A DNA stretch of 11,285 nt from Neocallimastix lanati (nom. inval.). Taxonomy: Eukaryota; Neocallimastigomycota; Neocallimastigomycetes; Neocallimastigales; Neocallimastigaceae. Location: positions 1-11,285 of the forward strand of contig JACVTC010000705.1 in the NCBI GenBank assembly GCA_016946835.1. The letters run 5' to 3'. A model generated the notes under the pieces. That model had not been told where the DNA came from. It was given only the letters and a program-made list of their open reading frames with translations, and ran no database searches. The position numbers and the translations under genes are program-made. Below are positions 1-10,798 of this stretch, piece after piece. The number at the start of each line of letters is the position of its first letter. Position 1 is the stretch's first letter.

Positions 1-359
1 ATTTATTATTTATTAATAATACTCTTTCTATTATTATTTTTATTATTTATTAATTACTCTTTCTATTTATTATTTATTAATAATAAATAATACTTTTCTA
101 TATTATTTATTATTTATTAATAAATACTCTTTTATATTATATTTATTTTTATTAATAAATATTTTCTATTATTATTATTTATTATTTATTAACAAATACT
201 CTTTCTATTATTATATTTATTATTTATTAATAAATACTCTTTTATTATTATTATTTATTATTTATTAATAAATACCTTTCTATTTTATTATTTATATTTA
301 TTAATAAATACTTTTTATTATATTATTTATTATTTATTAATAATACTCTTTCTATTTAT
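1..359. repeat. Degenerate ~36-bp A+T-rich minisatellite, about 9.5 copies
   Basis: From position 21 the text falls into head-to-tail units of 34-38 bp. Each begins ACTCTTTCTATT or a close variant and ends near ATTAATAAAT, with ATTATTTATTATTT-like filler between. Unit starts can be followed at about 21, 56, 92, 126, 161, 198, 236, 274, 310 and 345, where the last copy breaks off at GACTTAA. Bases 1-20 are the tail of an earlier unit, so the array runs off the left edge. Copies differ by small indels and substitutions. No coding potential is seen. Confidence 0.85.
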
Positions 360-718
360 TGACTTAAATTGAGTGAATGAGTTGTTAGCATTATTTTTTT
401 TGGCATTAACATAAGGTCCTTTTTTCTATTAAATATCTTATTGTAATGTATTTTTATTATTAGAATGACAGACTATACTTTTGTAAACTCCATTTTATAT
501 AGAATATTTTATAATTATATATTATTATTATTATTATAATAATAATTTTAATTTTAATCGTAAAGTTAATATTACTAACCAATTAAATTTTGATCTCTAT
601 ACAAATAAAATAATATTTTTGATATTTAATTATTTATATTTTTTACATAACCTGAATTATATTTTAAAATATATAAAAACAAGAAATATATACATGAAAA
701 GTAAATATAAGTATATAT
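360..718. other. A+T-rich spacer without a supported gene
   Basis: This stretch joins the minisatellite to the G+C-richer island. About 360-420 is slightly less A+T-rich. On the minus strand it has a 28-30 codon open stretch (KKGPYVNAKKNN...) with no start codon, and another minus frame is open there too, so neither is convincing. The rest is plain A+T-rich DNA with a short ATT run near 520-545. No promoter, RNA gene or terminator is recognisable. Confidence 0.5.
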
Positions 719-1150
719 TACCAAAAGTGTTCCTTCTTGGTGGGACTTTAGTTTTAAATGTACTACATTTCGATAGTGGGGAACAGAGACAATTAAATGA
801 ACTACTTTTCAAAGGTTCATCTGAGTCACCTGTTCCAAAAATTGTGGGGCTTGGAGGAATTCTTAACAAGGGCAATACCTATTATAAGTAGTTCGTTTGA
901 GTTATTATTTGATAGGTATTCCAAATTACCAAACTTAACCAAGAGCGTCGACATCGTACTGATAAGGCATAATGATAATACAGGATCAACATCTATTTCT
1001 ACGAAGGGTGAATCTCGCCTAGTAGTTCAATAAATGATGAATCCGGGGAGAGTTTAGTGGACACCACACTATCTATTTTAAAGATGTTACTTCTTTGGTT
1101 TTATTTCTTTTTTATTTGTTAGGAAGGGAAATATTTCCGCATAGTACAAC
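719..1150. pseudogene. G+C-richer island with broken coding-like frames, origin unknown
   Basis: By hand count, 721-1080 is 35-38% G+C in each 60-base line. That is above the real exons of this window and far above the flanks, and the block is rich in CpG. Plus-strand frames are open in series: one ending at 891, one from 797 to 1033, and one through about 1019-1104 with a Ser/Asp/Glu-rich stretch (SSINDESGESLVDTT). Each is offset from the last, and splice sites do not join them. The minus strand also has frames of similar length, one open over about 1036-824 and one over 875-657, so the coding strand is undecided. I recognise no family. It could be a decayed gene, a retroelement or LTR fragment, or captured DNA. 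The anomaly is firm; the pseudogene call is weak. Confidence 0.35.
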
Positions 1151-1351
1151 TTGCCGAAATACATATTATTTTTGAGCTTTTTTATTTTTTATTTTTTAAC
1201 TTTTATTTTTTTTAATTTAAAATGTACTTTTCACCTACATGTATTTTTTTATAATAAAATTAATAAAGTTATGGAAGTGTATTCTCTTCCCTGTCTTAAA
1301 AAAAAAAAAAATATTACCAAAAGTAATGAAATTATCTTTATGGTCCTTTTG

Positions 1352-1423
<72 letters not shown>

Positions 1424-1490
1424 TAAAATTTAAAAATAAAAATTCAATAAAAACTAATTATAAATATATATTATATTACATAAATATAAA
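1151..1490. other. A+T-rich spacer with homopolymers
   Basis: Apart from the A37-(TA)13 tract, this segment is T-rich then A-rich low-complexity DNA with no supported gene. The open frame that crosses it on the plus strand consists of poly-F, poly-K and Ile-Tyr repeats and is an artefact of simple sequence. Confidence 0.6.
1352..1414. repeat. A37 homopolymer fused to (TA)13
   Basis: An uninterrupted run of 37 A (1352-1388) passes directly into 13 perfect TA units (1389-1414). The A run could be a retroposon poly(A) tail or simple slippage. No retroposed gene is evident immediately to its left beyond the broken island. Confidence 0.9.
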
Positions 1491-2195
1491 CATTTTATGT
1501 CATTGTTTAAATATTATTATTATTTTGTCCAAAAATATTCAATTTAAAAAAAAGAAATTACATTAATTTATAGTCTCATTTTTCACATGCAATATAAAAA
1601 GTAGTTATTTTAATTATTATTTTAATTTTTTTTTTTTTTTTTTTTTTTTTTAATTATGAACTGTATAAATTAATTATATATTCAATGAATAAATTAAAAA
1701 ATATTAATGATTTCAATATAAAAATGCCAATGTAAAAGATTTTTCAAAAAGTATTTTAAATCAATTGTTAATAATTAAATAGCAACTTGCATTTTTATTG
1801 TTATTAAATTTAATCAAAAATTACTGTTAATTGTATATAAAAAAGTCATTAGAAACTAACAAAAACTAATACTACAAACAATTTATTAGTTATTAAATTG
1901 TTACTTATTATTATAAAAATAACCCAAAACATATTTTTTTGTTTAATGACTGTCTTAAGATAGTTACTATAGCCAAGGAAGCTAAAAGACAAATATTTGA
2001 ATATAATTTTGAAAATATTATTTACTGGAAAATTATAAATTAGAAAGAAAGGAAGAAAAAATAAAAGGGAATGAATTAAATATATATGTATCCTCAATCA
2101 AAAGAAACTTGATTCTCACTATAAATTATAAGACTTTTTATCAAAATAATAAATTTTATATTAATAATAGTGTATATATATATATATCAAAATAA
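1491..2195 (+). pseudogene. Probable decayed RhoGEF: DH-end and PH-domain-like segments
   Basis: Four open segments lie in domain order on the plus strand, broken by stops and a frame change. First, 1491-1547 reads as an aromatic stretch (FKYYYYFVQKYS) like the DH-domain F..Y..Y..NY helix. Second, 1711-1782 ends LLIIK. Third, in the same frame after one stop, 1783-1827 gives QLAFLLLLNLIKNYC; together these recall the DH core LIKPxQRxxRYxLLLxxLLK. Fourth, 1897-2043 gives KHIFLFNDCL then AKEAKRQIFEYNFENIIY, like PH strands beta3-beta5. A shift within 2013-2040 continues as LENYKLERKEEK, then NELNIYVSSIKRNLIL (to 2195), like the distal PH strands. A possible old intron lies at 1833-1889 (GTATAT donor, ACTAAC branch site, TTATTAG acceptor), but it leads straight into a stop. 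The PH call is moderately supported and the DH call is weaker. No full reading frame, start codon or catalytic claim is possible. Confidence 0.5.
1626..1651. repeat. T26 homopolymer
   Basis: An unbroken run of 26 T lies inside the DH-PH-like relic, between its first and second readable segments. Insertion or expansion of such a run would by itself disrupt a coding region. Confidence 0.9.
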
Positions 2196-2216
2196 TAATG
2201 ATGGAATTATAGTATT

Positions 2217-2288
2217 ATAACATTTATAACATTTATAACATTTATAACATTTATAACATTTATAACATTTATAACATTTATAACATTT
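2217..2288. repeat. Eight perfect tandem copies of ATAACATTT
   Basis: The 9-bp unit ATAACATTT repeats eight times without a mismatch, a 72-bp array. It starts 22 bases after the last open codon of the PH-like relic. One frame translates as a hydrophobic Ile-Thr-Phe repeat, but no start or flanking frame supports coding. Perfect identity in such drift-prone DNA suggests recent expansion. Confidence 0.95.
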
Positions 2289-2795
2289 ATTTGTATAAAT
2301 GATATAAAAGAACAATAAAGTATCTTATTTTACACCGAAAAAATTTTTCATGATCAAAAAATAAAATTATAAAAAAATTTTTTTAATATTTAAATAATAT
2401 CTTTAAACTTTAAATACTTTAAATTAAAAATTGAAATAAAAAAAATTTAAAAAAATATATACATTAAAATATTAATTTTTTTATTTATTATTTTTCAATA
2501 CCAAATTTTAAAATATACAAAACCTTAATTCAAAAACTATTATTTTTTAAATATAAAATTTTGTTAAAAATTAAATTTAAAGGATTTTAATTTATTTTAT
2601 ATCCAATCAATATTCTCTTTATAATTTATTATTATTATGAAATTATTATCAAATATTATAAAATTTTTTGATTCTTTTTTTTTTTTAATTATTTTTTTAG
2701 TGGTTTTATATTAAAATCTTAGTAATATTACATATATATATATATATATATATTTTTTTTTTGGAATAAAATAAATTTAAAAAAAAAAAAAAAAA
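2289..2795. other. A+T-rich region upstream of DUS2
   Basis: This roughly 500-base stretch should contain the DUS2 promoter and 5' leader. It has a TA dinucleotide tract at 2732-2753 followed by a T run, and an A-rich tract of about 19 bases (2778-2796) reaching the start codon. An in-frame TAA at 2772-2774 precedes the ATG. The composition is too uniform to name a TATA box or other element. Confidence 0.5.
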
Positions 2796-5205
<2,410 letters not shown>

Positions 5206-5414
5206 AAGAAAAGAATTATTTTAATATTATTATATTAATTCTAAAAATATTAATAATAATTTCATAACAAATTAAAAATAATAAATAATACAGTTTCGTA
5301 CAAAAAATAAAATAATAATAATAAAATAATAAATAAATAAATTAATATATCAAATATTAAAATTAATTTATAGATATATATAATAATAAAATATTAAATT
5401 ATGAAAATTATAAT

Positions 5415-5672
5415 TTGTTTATTTATTTATTTTTTATTTATTTATTTGTTTGTTTATTTATTTATTTATTTATTTTTATTTATTTATTTATATTTATTTA
5501 TTTATTTATTGTTTATTTATATTTATTTATTTATTATTTATTTATATTTATTTATTTATTATTTATTTATTTATTATTTATTTATTTATTATTTATTTAT
5601 TTATTATTTATATATATTTATTTATTTCTTATATTATATTATTATTTATATGTATATTTTTATTTATTTTTT
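5415..5672. repeat. Imperfect (TTTA)n tract
   Basis: Tetranucleotide TTTA/TTAT units dominate about 250 bases, interrupted by TTTG and TATA variants. A second, shorter TTTA tract lies at about 5824-5885, ahead of the second copy of the neighbouring duplication. Confidence 0.85.
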
Positions 5673-5778
5673 TAGTAATAAAAGTTTAAAATATAAAATA
5701 ATAATTATTTTATTTATTAGAGTAAGTTAAATTAGTATTAAAATATTTTAATATAATAAACAAACCGATGTAACATTA
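5673..5778. repeat. Diverged ~105-bp direct duplication, copy 1
   Basis: It begins TAGTAATAAAAGTTT, contains ATAATTATTTTATTTATT and GTAAGTTAA, and ends CCGATGTAACATTA. The same ordered blocks recur at 5891-5994. Each copy is preceded by a TTTA tract, so the duplicated unit probably included that tract. Confidence 0.8.
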
Positions 5779-5890
5779 AAAAAATAAAAATAGTTATTAA
5801 AAAAAATAAAATTCCAAAAATATAATTTATTTGTTTATTTATTATATGTTTTTTTATTTATTTATTTATTTATATTTTTATTTATCTTAT

Positions 5891-5994
5891 TAGTAATAAA
5901 AGTTTTTAAATTAATAAAATAATAATAATTATTTTATTTATTTGAATAAGTTAATTAAAATATTGTAATAAAATATACAACTGATGTAACATTA
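5891..5994. repeat. Diverged ~105-bp direct duplication, copy 2
   Basis: It matches copy 1 from TAGTAATAAAAGTTT through ATAATTATTTTATTTATT to CTGATGTAACATTA, with small indels and substitutions. No coding frame is shared by the two copies. Confidence 0.8.
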
Positions 5995-6441
5995 TTTTTG
6001 ATGATAATAATATGATGATAATATTAATATATAAAAGTATAAAATTAATTATATCTATATAAATATATATATTTTTAAAAAAAATTATTGATAAAGTTTT
6101 TAATATATATAAAAAATTCAATAATAATTATGTGAATAATATTAAAAAAAAAAAAAGTATTATCTTTAAAAGTTTAAAAAAATGTCTGTTTTTAGTTAAG
6201 CAGATAAGTTATAATAAATTTATATATTATTTTTTCTATTTTTAGCCATTATATGACATAAAATGATGTATAGAATTTTTTTTATCTTTTTATCTTTCTT
6301 TTATATATTTATATATATATATAAAACTTATATAGAAAATAAATTTATTTTTATAATATATATATATTTACTTATTTATTAATAATTAATTTTTAATATA
6401 TCCATTAATAAAAATAAAATTGATTAAAAATTATAATATAT

Positions 6442-6444
<3 letters not shown>

Positions 6445-6472
<28 letters not shown>
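6445..6472. repeat. T28 homopolymer
   Basis: An unbroken run of 28 T, followed after a short A-rich gap by an alternating TA tract at about 6482-6500. A similar AATATATCCATT string precedes this run and also occurs near 6396. Confidence 0.9.
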
Positions 6473-6476
<4 letters not shown>

Positions 6477-6662
6477 AAAATTATATATATATATATATAT
6501 TTAAATCAGAAAATTATTTAAATTTCTTATTAATTGATAATTATTTATAATTATGCTTAACTATTTTTTTATTATTTTCATTTTTTACTTTTTATTTTCA
6601 TTTTTTTTATAATTTTTTATTTTTTTTTTTATTTTTATTATTTTTTTTTTTTTTTTTTATTT

Positions 6663-6757
6663 GATTATTATTATTATTTTTATTATTATTATTTTTTTTT
6701 TTTTGATTATTATTATTATTATTATTTTTTTTTTTTTTTTTTTTGATTATTATTGTT
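6663..6757. repeat. ~40-bp repeat of GATTATT units plus T runs
   Basis: The pattern GATTATTATTATT followed by a long T run starts at 6663, again at 6705, and a third time at 6745, where it changes to GTTAAC. Spacing is 42 then 40 bases. On the minus strand this reads as Asn/Ile and Lys codons, the kind of low-complexity tail seen in proteins here, but stops interrupt every frame. Confidence 0.7.
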
Positions 6758-6801
6758 AACAATTTTTATTTTTTATTTTTTTGTAATTATTATTATTTGA
6801 T

Positions 6802-6977
6802 TCATTTTTTATTGATACTATACTGATGCTTTTTTAATGTTTTCTTAACTGCATTATATAAATTTATATAAGATTAAAATTTTATATTTCAATTATCTTA
6901 TATTAAGTGTTTAATAAATTTTTCCAAATTCATATTACTTATTTATCTTTAAAATAAATTTTTGATTCTTTGTTCTA
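6802..6977 (-). other. Coding-like scraps beyond the RhoGAP stop
   Basis: Three minus-strand snippets read like ordinary protein: LEQRIKNLF ending at a TAA near 6945; MNLEKFIKHLI at 6933-6898; and YNAVKKTLKKHQYSINKK at 6858-6802. The first two share a frame, with two stops between them. They have no splice sites that join them to the RhoGAP exons. They may be an eroded extension of that gene or chance in Lys/Asn-coding A+T-rich DNA. Confidence 0.2.
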
Positions 6978-7008
6978 ATGTTTACTTTTATTAATTGATT
7001 CCTGTGAT

Positions 7009-7173
7009 CTATTGTTTTTTAATTTTTTCATCATTATCTTCATGATCTTTATTTATAATTAATTTGTTTCCTTTTTTATCTTTATAAATTTGTTCCAAAT
7101 GCTTTTCTAATTCTAAATTTAATTTTGCGGTCTTCTGTGTTGATAATCTAATTATTGATTTCTTTTTATTATA
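7009..7173 (-). other. Out-of-frame 54-codon extension at the RhoGAP 3' end
   Basis: This open frame overlaps the last codons of the RhoGAP terminal exon in another frame and continues to TAG at 7011-7009. It reads as a charged, coiled-coil-like segment (RLSTQKTAKLNLELEKHLEQ, then IYKDKKGNKL). One extra A in the A5 run at 7163-7167 would join it to the exon. A further shift at the A6 run at 7023-7028 would open a path to TAG at 6977-6975. It may be the true C-terminus hidden by an indel. Confidence 0.4.
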
Positions 7174-7229
7174 TTATCTTTATCATCTCCTAAAGAACTA
7201 TTCTCATCATCTATCTGTGTTGATAAATA

Positions 7230-7264
<35 letters not shown>

Positions 7265-10200
7265 ATTAAAAATATATATATATATTTATAAATATATAAT
7301 AAATAGGAAATATTTAAAAATAATAATAATAATAATAATTAATTTACTTATATAATATTTAAACAAATATTCAATAAATAATATGCATAAAATATATATA
7401 TATGCATTTTTTTTTTTTTTTTTTTTTTTTTAAGTTATATTTCTACTTACCATTTAATGAAGACTCTATATCATTTTCAAATCCATCCATTAAAAACTGC
7501 TCTTGAAATATTCTCATAGATGAATTAGAAACTTTTTGTGATAATTCTTTACCTTTTTTCTTTGGATGGTTACTTTCAGAATTATTGTTTTGATTCGCAA
7601 GTGTTTTTTTCAGAAAAATCATCAATTCCACTAGGTTCTCTATATATTTGATCTTTTTTATTTTCACTCAATTTTTCATAAATATCATTTTTTGGTATAT
7701 TAAATTCTATTTCATATCCAATATTTTCATGATTTGAACTAATAATTTTTATATTTTTTTCATTATTAAAATTTAACGGATTTTGATTTTTATTCATATG
7801 ATCTAATATCAACTTATCTTCTTCTTTTGATATTGATGATGTATTATGTTGATTTGTTATAGGACTGGAAATTAAAGATTTTATGTCAGAATGTGACAAA
7901 TTTAAATCATCTATTTTTTTAGATTTATTTGGTCTACTTAATAATTGCTTTAATCGATTACTACTAGAGCTATTCTTAATTTTTATCTTACTTTTGTCTT
8001 TATTATCTTTCTTTTTATTTTCTTTTGAACTTCTTTCAGATTCATCATCATCTTTTATTAATTCATAATATTCTTCAGAAACCTTTTTCATTAGTTGTAT
8101 TGATTCTATATTCAATGATTTAAGATATTCCGATTCTTTTCCTTCTTTTATTCTATTAAGTTCCAAATTCTTTCTTTCATTAATTTTGTTTCCCTTTTCA
8201 ACTAAAGATAAATCAAAACTGTCTCTATTTCTTTTATATCCTTCTTCATGAGAATCTTGAGTCTTATATTCATAATCGTCTTTATCAAATTTAAAATAAT
8301 TATTTTCATTTCTTGAAGCAGAGTTATTACATTCAGTATCTTCATCTAGTTCTTCACAATCATCATTATTTTCTTCTGTTATTTTGAAATCAAAATTTAA
8401 GGAATTATTATTATCACTTTGTTCTAATTCATTTTTCTTTTCTTTATCATCATTTGATGTCATAGAAATATCTATTATGTCATTTTTATTAATTTCTAAA
8501 TTATTAATTGGAAAAACCATTTTATCTGTAGTACTTACCATTACATCAATATCATTTTTATTTGAATTATTTTTAAGAATTACTACTTCATTATCTTTAA
8601 TTTCACCTTGTAATTGATTCTGAATCTCATGAAATGAAGAATTAATTAATTCCTTTCCAAGTTCTTCCTCATCAATACTCTCCTCTTCATATTCAATTGG
8701 ACCAAAAAGCCATTCATATTGTTCAATTAAAATTTCAACTGCTTTACATTGGAATGGCATTCTTGTAATTATCATAATCTCATTTTCCTTAGAATTAGGG
8801 GGTGATTTTAATAATGTAGGACCAAAAATAATGGCTAAATTACTAATAGTCATTTTATTTTGTTCTGAGAAAGTTGATACCTTGAATAAATGTTCGAATA
8901 AAAAGTTTAATGTAGCAAAATTCATTGGTGGAAGCGCATGCACTAAATCTTGGAATGAAATCATTCTAGTTGTATAATCTTTAATTTGAGAAGCTTTAAT
9001 TAAATCATCATACATATGATAAGGCCATAAAGGTTCATTGTTTGGTGGAATACCATTTCTTAACCACAATTTAATGCATCCCGTAACAACATGAATATCA
9101 TTATCATATAAATATTTTGAATCTTTATAAAGATTTGATGATGGTGGTGGTATATTTGATGAAGATTTAAATGTTTTTCGAGAGGATGACTTTTGTGGTT
9201 CACTACCGGGAGGAAGAAGTTGTATTTTATCAGGTTCATGATTGAATAGTTTTAATAAATTTTGAACGTTAGAAGAATTACCAGAAATACGATATAGTCC
9301 TTCAGTTTCTAAACCATATTCTTCAATTAATTTAATACATTTCATTAATATAGCTGGTACTTCCGGAAGAGAATCTTTTTGACTAGCAAATGGAATAGAT
9401 GCTTGGGTTGAAACTGTATTATTTGTACTATTAGTACAAATAGAAGCTCGATTAGAACTAACAACTCTCCTTCTAACAGAAGTATGTGAAGAACATGTAG
9501 GAGTTCTCTTTATCAAAATTTCAGTATTAGTATCTCCTTTTTTAAAGTCAGAAAAAAGATTATTCTTTTTATTTTGAGAATTTAAAGACTTTGTTGGAAG
9601 TTTAGACAACGCTATTTGATACCATCCTTTTTTAAATTTTTCTTTCCTTGATGTTGATTTTGGTGAATTTAAAGAATTTATTTCATCATCTGTAAGAGGT
9701 TTTGGAGAAGATATCTTTAATTTATTTATGTTTAATTTCTCTAACTTTTCTTGATGTTTTTTCTCTTGTTTTTCTAATTTTTCTTCATTTTTCTTTTCCT
9801 TTTTTTCTCGTTTCGCCTCTTTCTTGCTTTTTTTCTTAAGTGCTTCCTTTTCTTTAAGTTGCTTTTTCTCCATTTCTTTTGATAATTTTTTGTTTAATTC
9901 ATTAACTTCCTTTTCTTTCCTATATTTTCCTCCATCGAAAATAATATTATCCTTTAGTGAAGTTCTTCTTGGGGATAGTTGATTTTCAAATACATTTTCT
10001 TTATTCGGTTTGGTTGGTTTTTCATGAATTTTTTCTTTAATTTTTGTAAATGAACTCTTTTTCATATTACTATCTTTTACTACAGATTGCATTTTATAAT
10101 CGTCCTTTAATTCGTTATTATACATATCCATATAAGGTGGTGCACTTAATGGTCCTTGATTAATACTAGATTTAGACTGACCCTTATCTAAAGTCATAAC

Positions 10201-10798
10201 AATAAGATGTTGTTTCAAGCTTTCCCTTCTTGGATACTTTATATGCTCTTTTCCTTGTTTTGCTTTTGGCATAAATAATGGTTGTTTCTGTATTGGGGTT
10301 GACAATACTAAATTACTATTGCTATTGTTACTACAATCTTCATTACTATTACTTCTTAATGATGAAATACTTTGAACAGGAGAAGGTATATTTTCATAGG
10401 TTTTCAATGGTGATCCTGAATTCTCTATATTCATTTTTAGCTTCAATTGATTTCTTTTATTCTTAATAAATGTATTTGTTTTTTCTTGATGGAATCAAAT
10501 TATTTACATCTACATACAAATTATCTGATTTCGAATTATTTTGTGAAGCTTTTAATTCATTATTTTCTTTGATTCGCTTTATAGATTTTTGAGGTTTTTG
10601 AGGTGGAATAATACTACTATTACTATTATTATTTTGTGAAGTCATGCCTTTATATACAGAGCTACTATTTTTAATACTATCATTTGTAAATGAATTAATA
10701 CTTTTAGACTTATTACCATCAAAGTTAATCATTTTTGTACTGCTACTATTACTATTTGGAGAATTTACATTATTATTTACAATTTCAGAAGATAACAT
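7152..10798 (-). CDS. RhoGAP-domain protein, three exons, frame disturbed near the 3' end
   Basis: Stimulates GTP hydrolysis by Rho-family GTPases (cytoplasm or cell cortex, inferred). Model: exon 1 10798-10508, exon 2 10461-7451, exon 3 7231-7152, about 1,126 residues, provided one A is discounted in the A7 run at 7604-7610; uncorrected, the long frame stops at 7582. In model numbering: Asn/Ser-rich N-terminus 1-100; PKA-like RRESL (175-179) and RRTSL (262-266) sites; Lys/Glu-rich probable coiled coil 276-347; RhoGAP domain about 460-687; acidic, Ser- and Lys-rich C-terminus. The GAP domain shows EGLYRISGN with arginine finger Arg488, IKLWLR with Lys561 and Arg565, and ISNLAIIFGPTLL with Asn638, so it looks active. 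About 40 low-complexity residues (PPGSEPQKSSSRK...) are inserted after the first helices. ATG 10798 is the first Met, but TTATAG just upstream could be an acceptor, so an earlier exon is possible. The Rho partner is unknown. Confidence 0.85.
7232..7450 (-). other. Last intron of the RhoGAP gene, 219 nt
   Basis: The donor GTAAGT (7450-7445) is the best consensus donor in the window and interrupts codon G|AT. The acceptor AAAG ends at 7232, and the phase matches the following frame exactly. On the coding strand the intron carries A25 near its start, and near its end a T21 run followed by A12 directly before the AG. That is an unusual order for a splice acceptor, so the 3' end is slightly less sure than the donor. 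Confidence 0.65.
10462..10507 (-). other. Putative 46-nt intron joining RhoGAP exons 1 and 2
   Basis: The exon 1 frame stops at 10463 while the long frame is open from just after a TGA near 10494. Removing GTAAAT...TTATTAAG (46 nt) joins codon 97 to the long frame without a shift. The donor GTAAAT is identical to three DUS2 donors. The intron is half the length of the shortest other intron here and has no clear branch site. A one-base length error in the A6 run at 10479-10484 would give the same join. Confidence 0.5.

Larger units (their letters stand above)
5206..7008. other. Convergent intergenic region between DUS2 and the RhoGAP gene
   Basis: Both neighbouring genes end here, so it should hold two 3' untranslated regions and poly(A) sites, but AATAAA-like strings are so common that none can be chosen. 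It contains TTTA tracts, a diverged ~105-bp duplication, a T28 run (6445-6472) and a T-run/GATTATT repeat. Open frames at 5401-5730 are poly Leu-Phe-Ile-Tyr products of TTTA repeats, not genes. Short coding-like scraps on the minus strand near the right edge are listed separately. Confidence 0.6.

Noticed and set aside
1151-1426. 91-codon plus-strand frame
   Set aside because: Half of it is poly-Lys and an Ile-Tyr repeat from A37-(TA)13; there is no natural protein character.
1849-2097. 82-codon hydrophobic minus-strand frame that looks like a small membrane protein
   Set aside because: It is antisense to the PH-like relic, and its Phe/Ile/Leu-rich product is what the complement of Lys/Asn-rich coding DNA gives.
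5401-5730. Open frames of 79-109 codons in three phases
   Set aside because: All are Leu-Phe-Ile-Tyr repeats produced by TTTA tandem units, with equal openness in all phases.
7233-7265. T12-A21 as a terminator hairpin
   Set aside because: It lies in the last intron of a eukaryotic gene, and A/T inverted runs are everywhere here.
7883-8617. Plus-strand frames opposite the RhoGAP gene
   Set aside because: They are shadows of the minus-strand coding sequence, rich in Leu/Phe/Ser as expected from complemented Lys/Glu/Asp codons.
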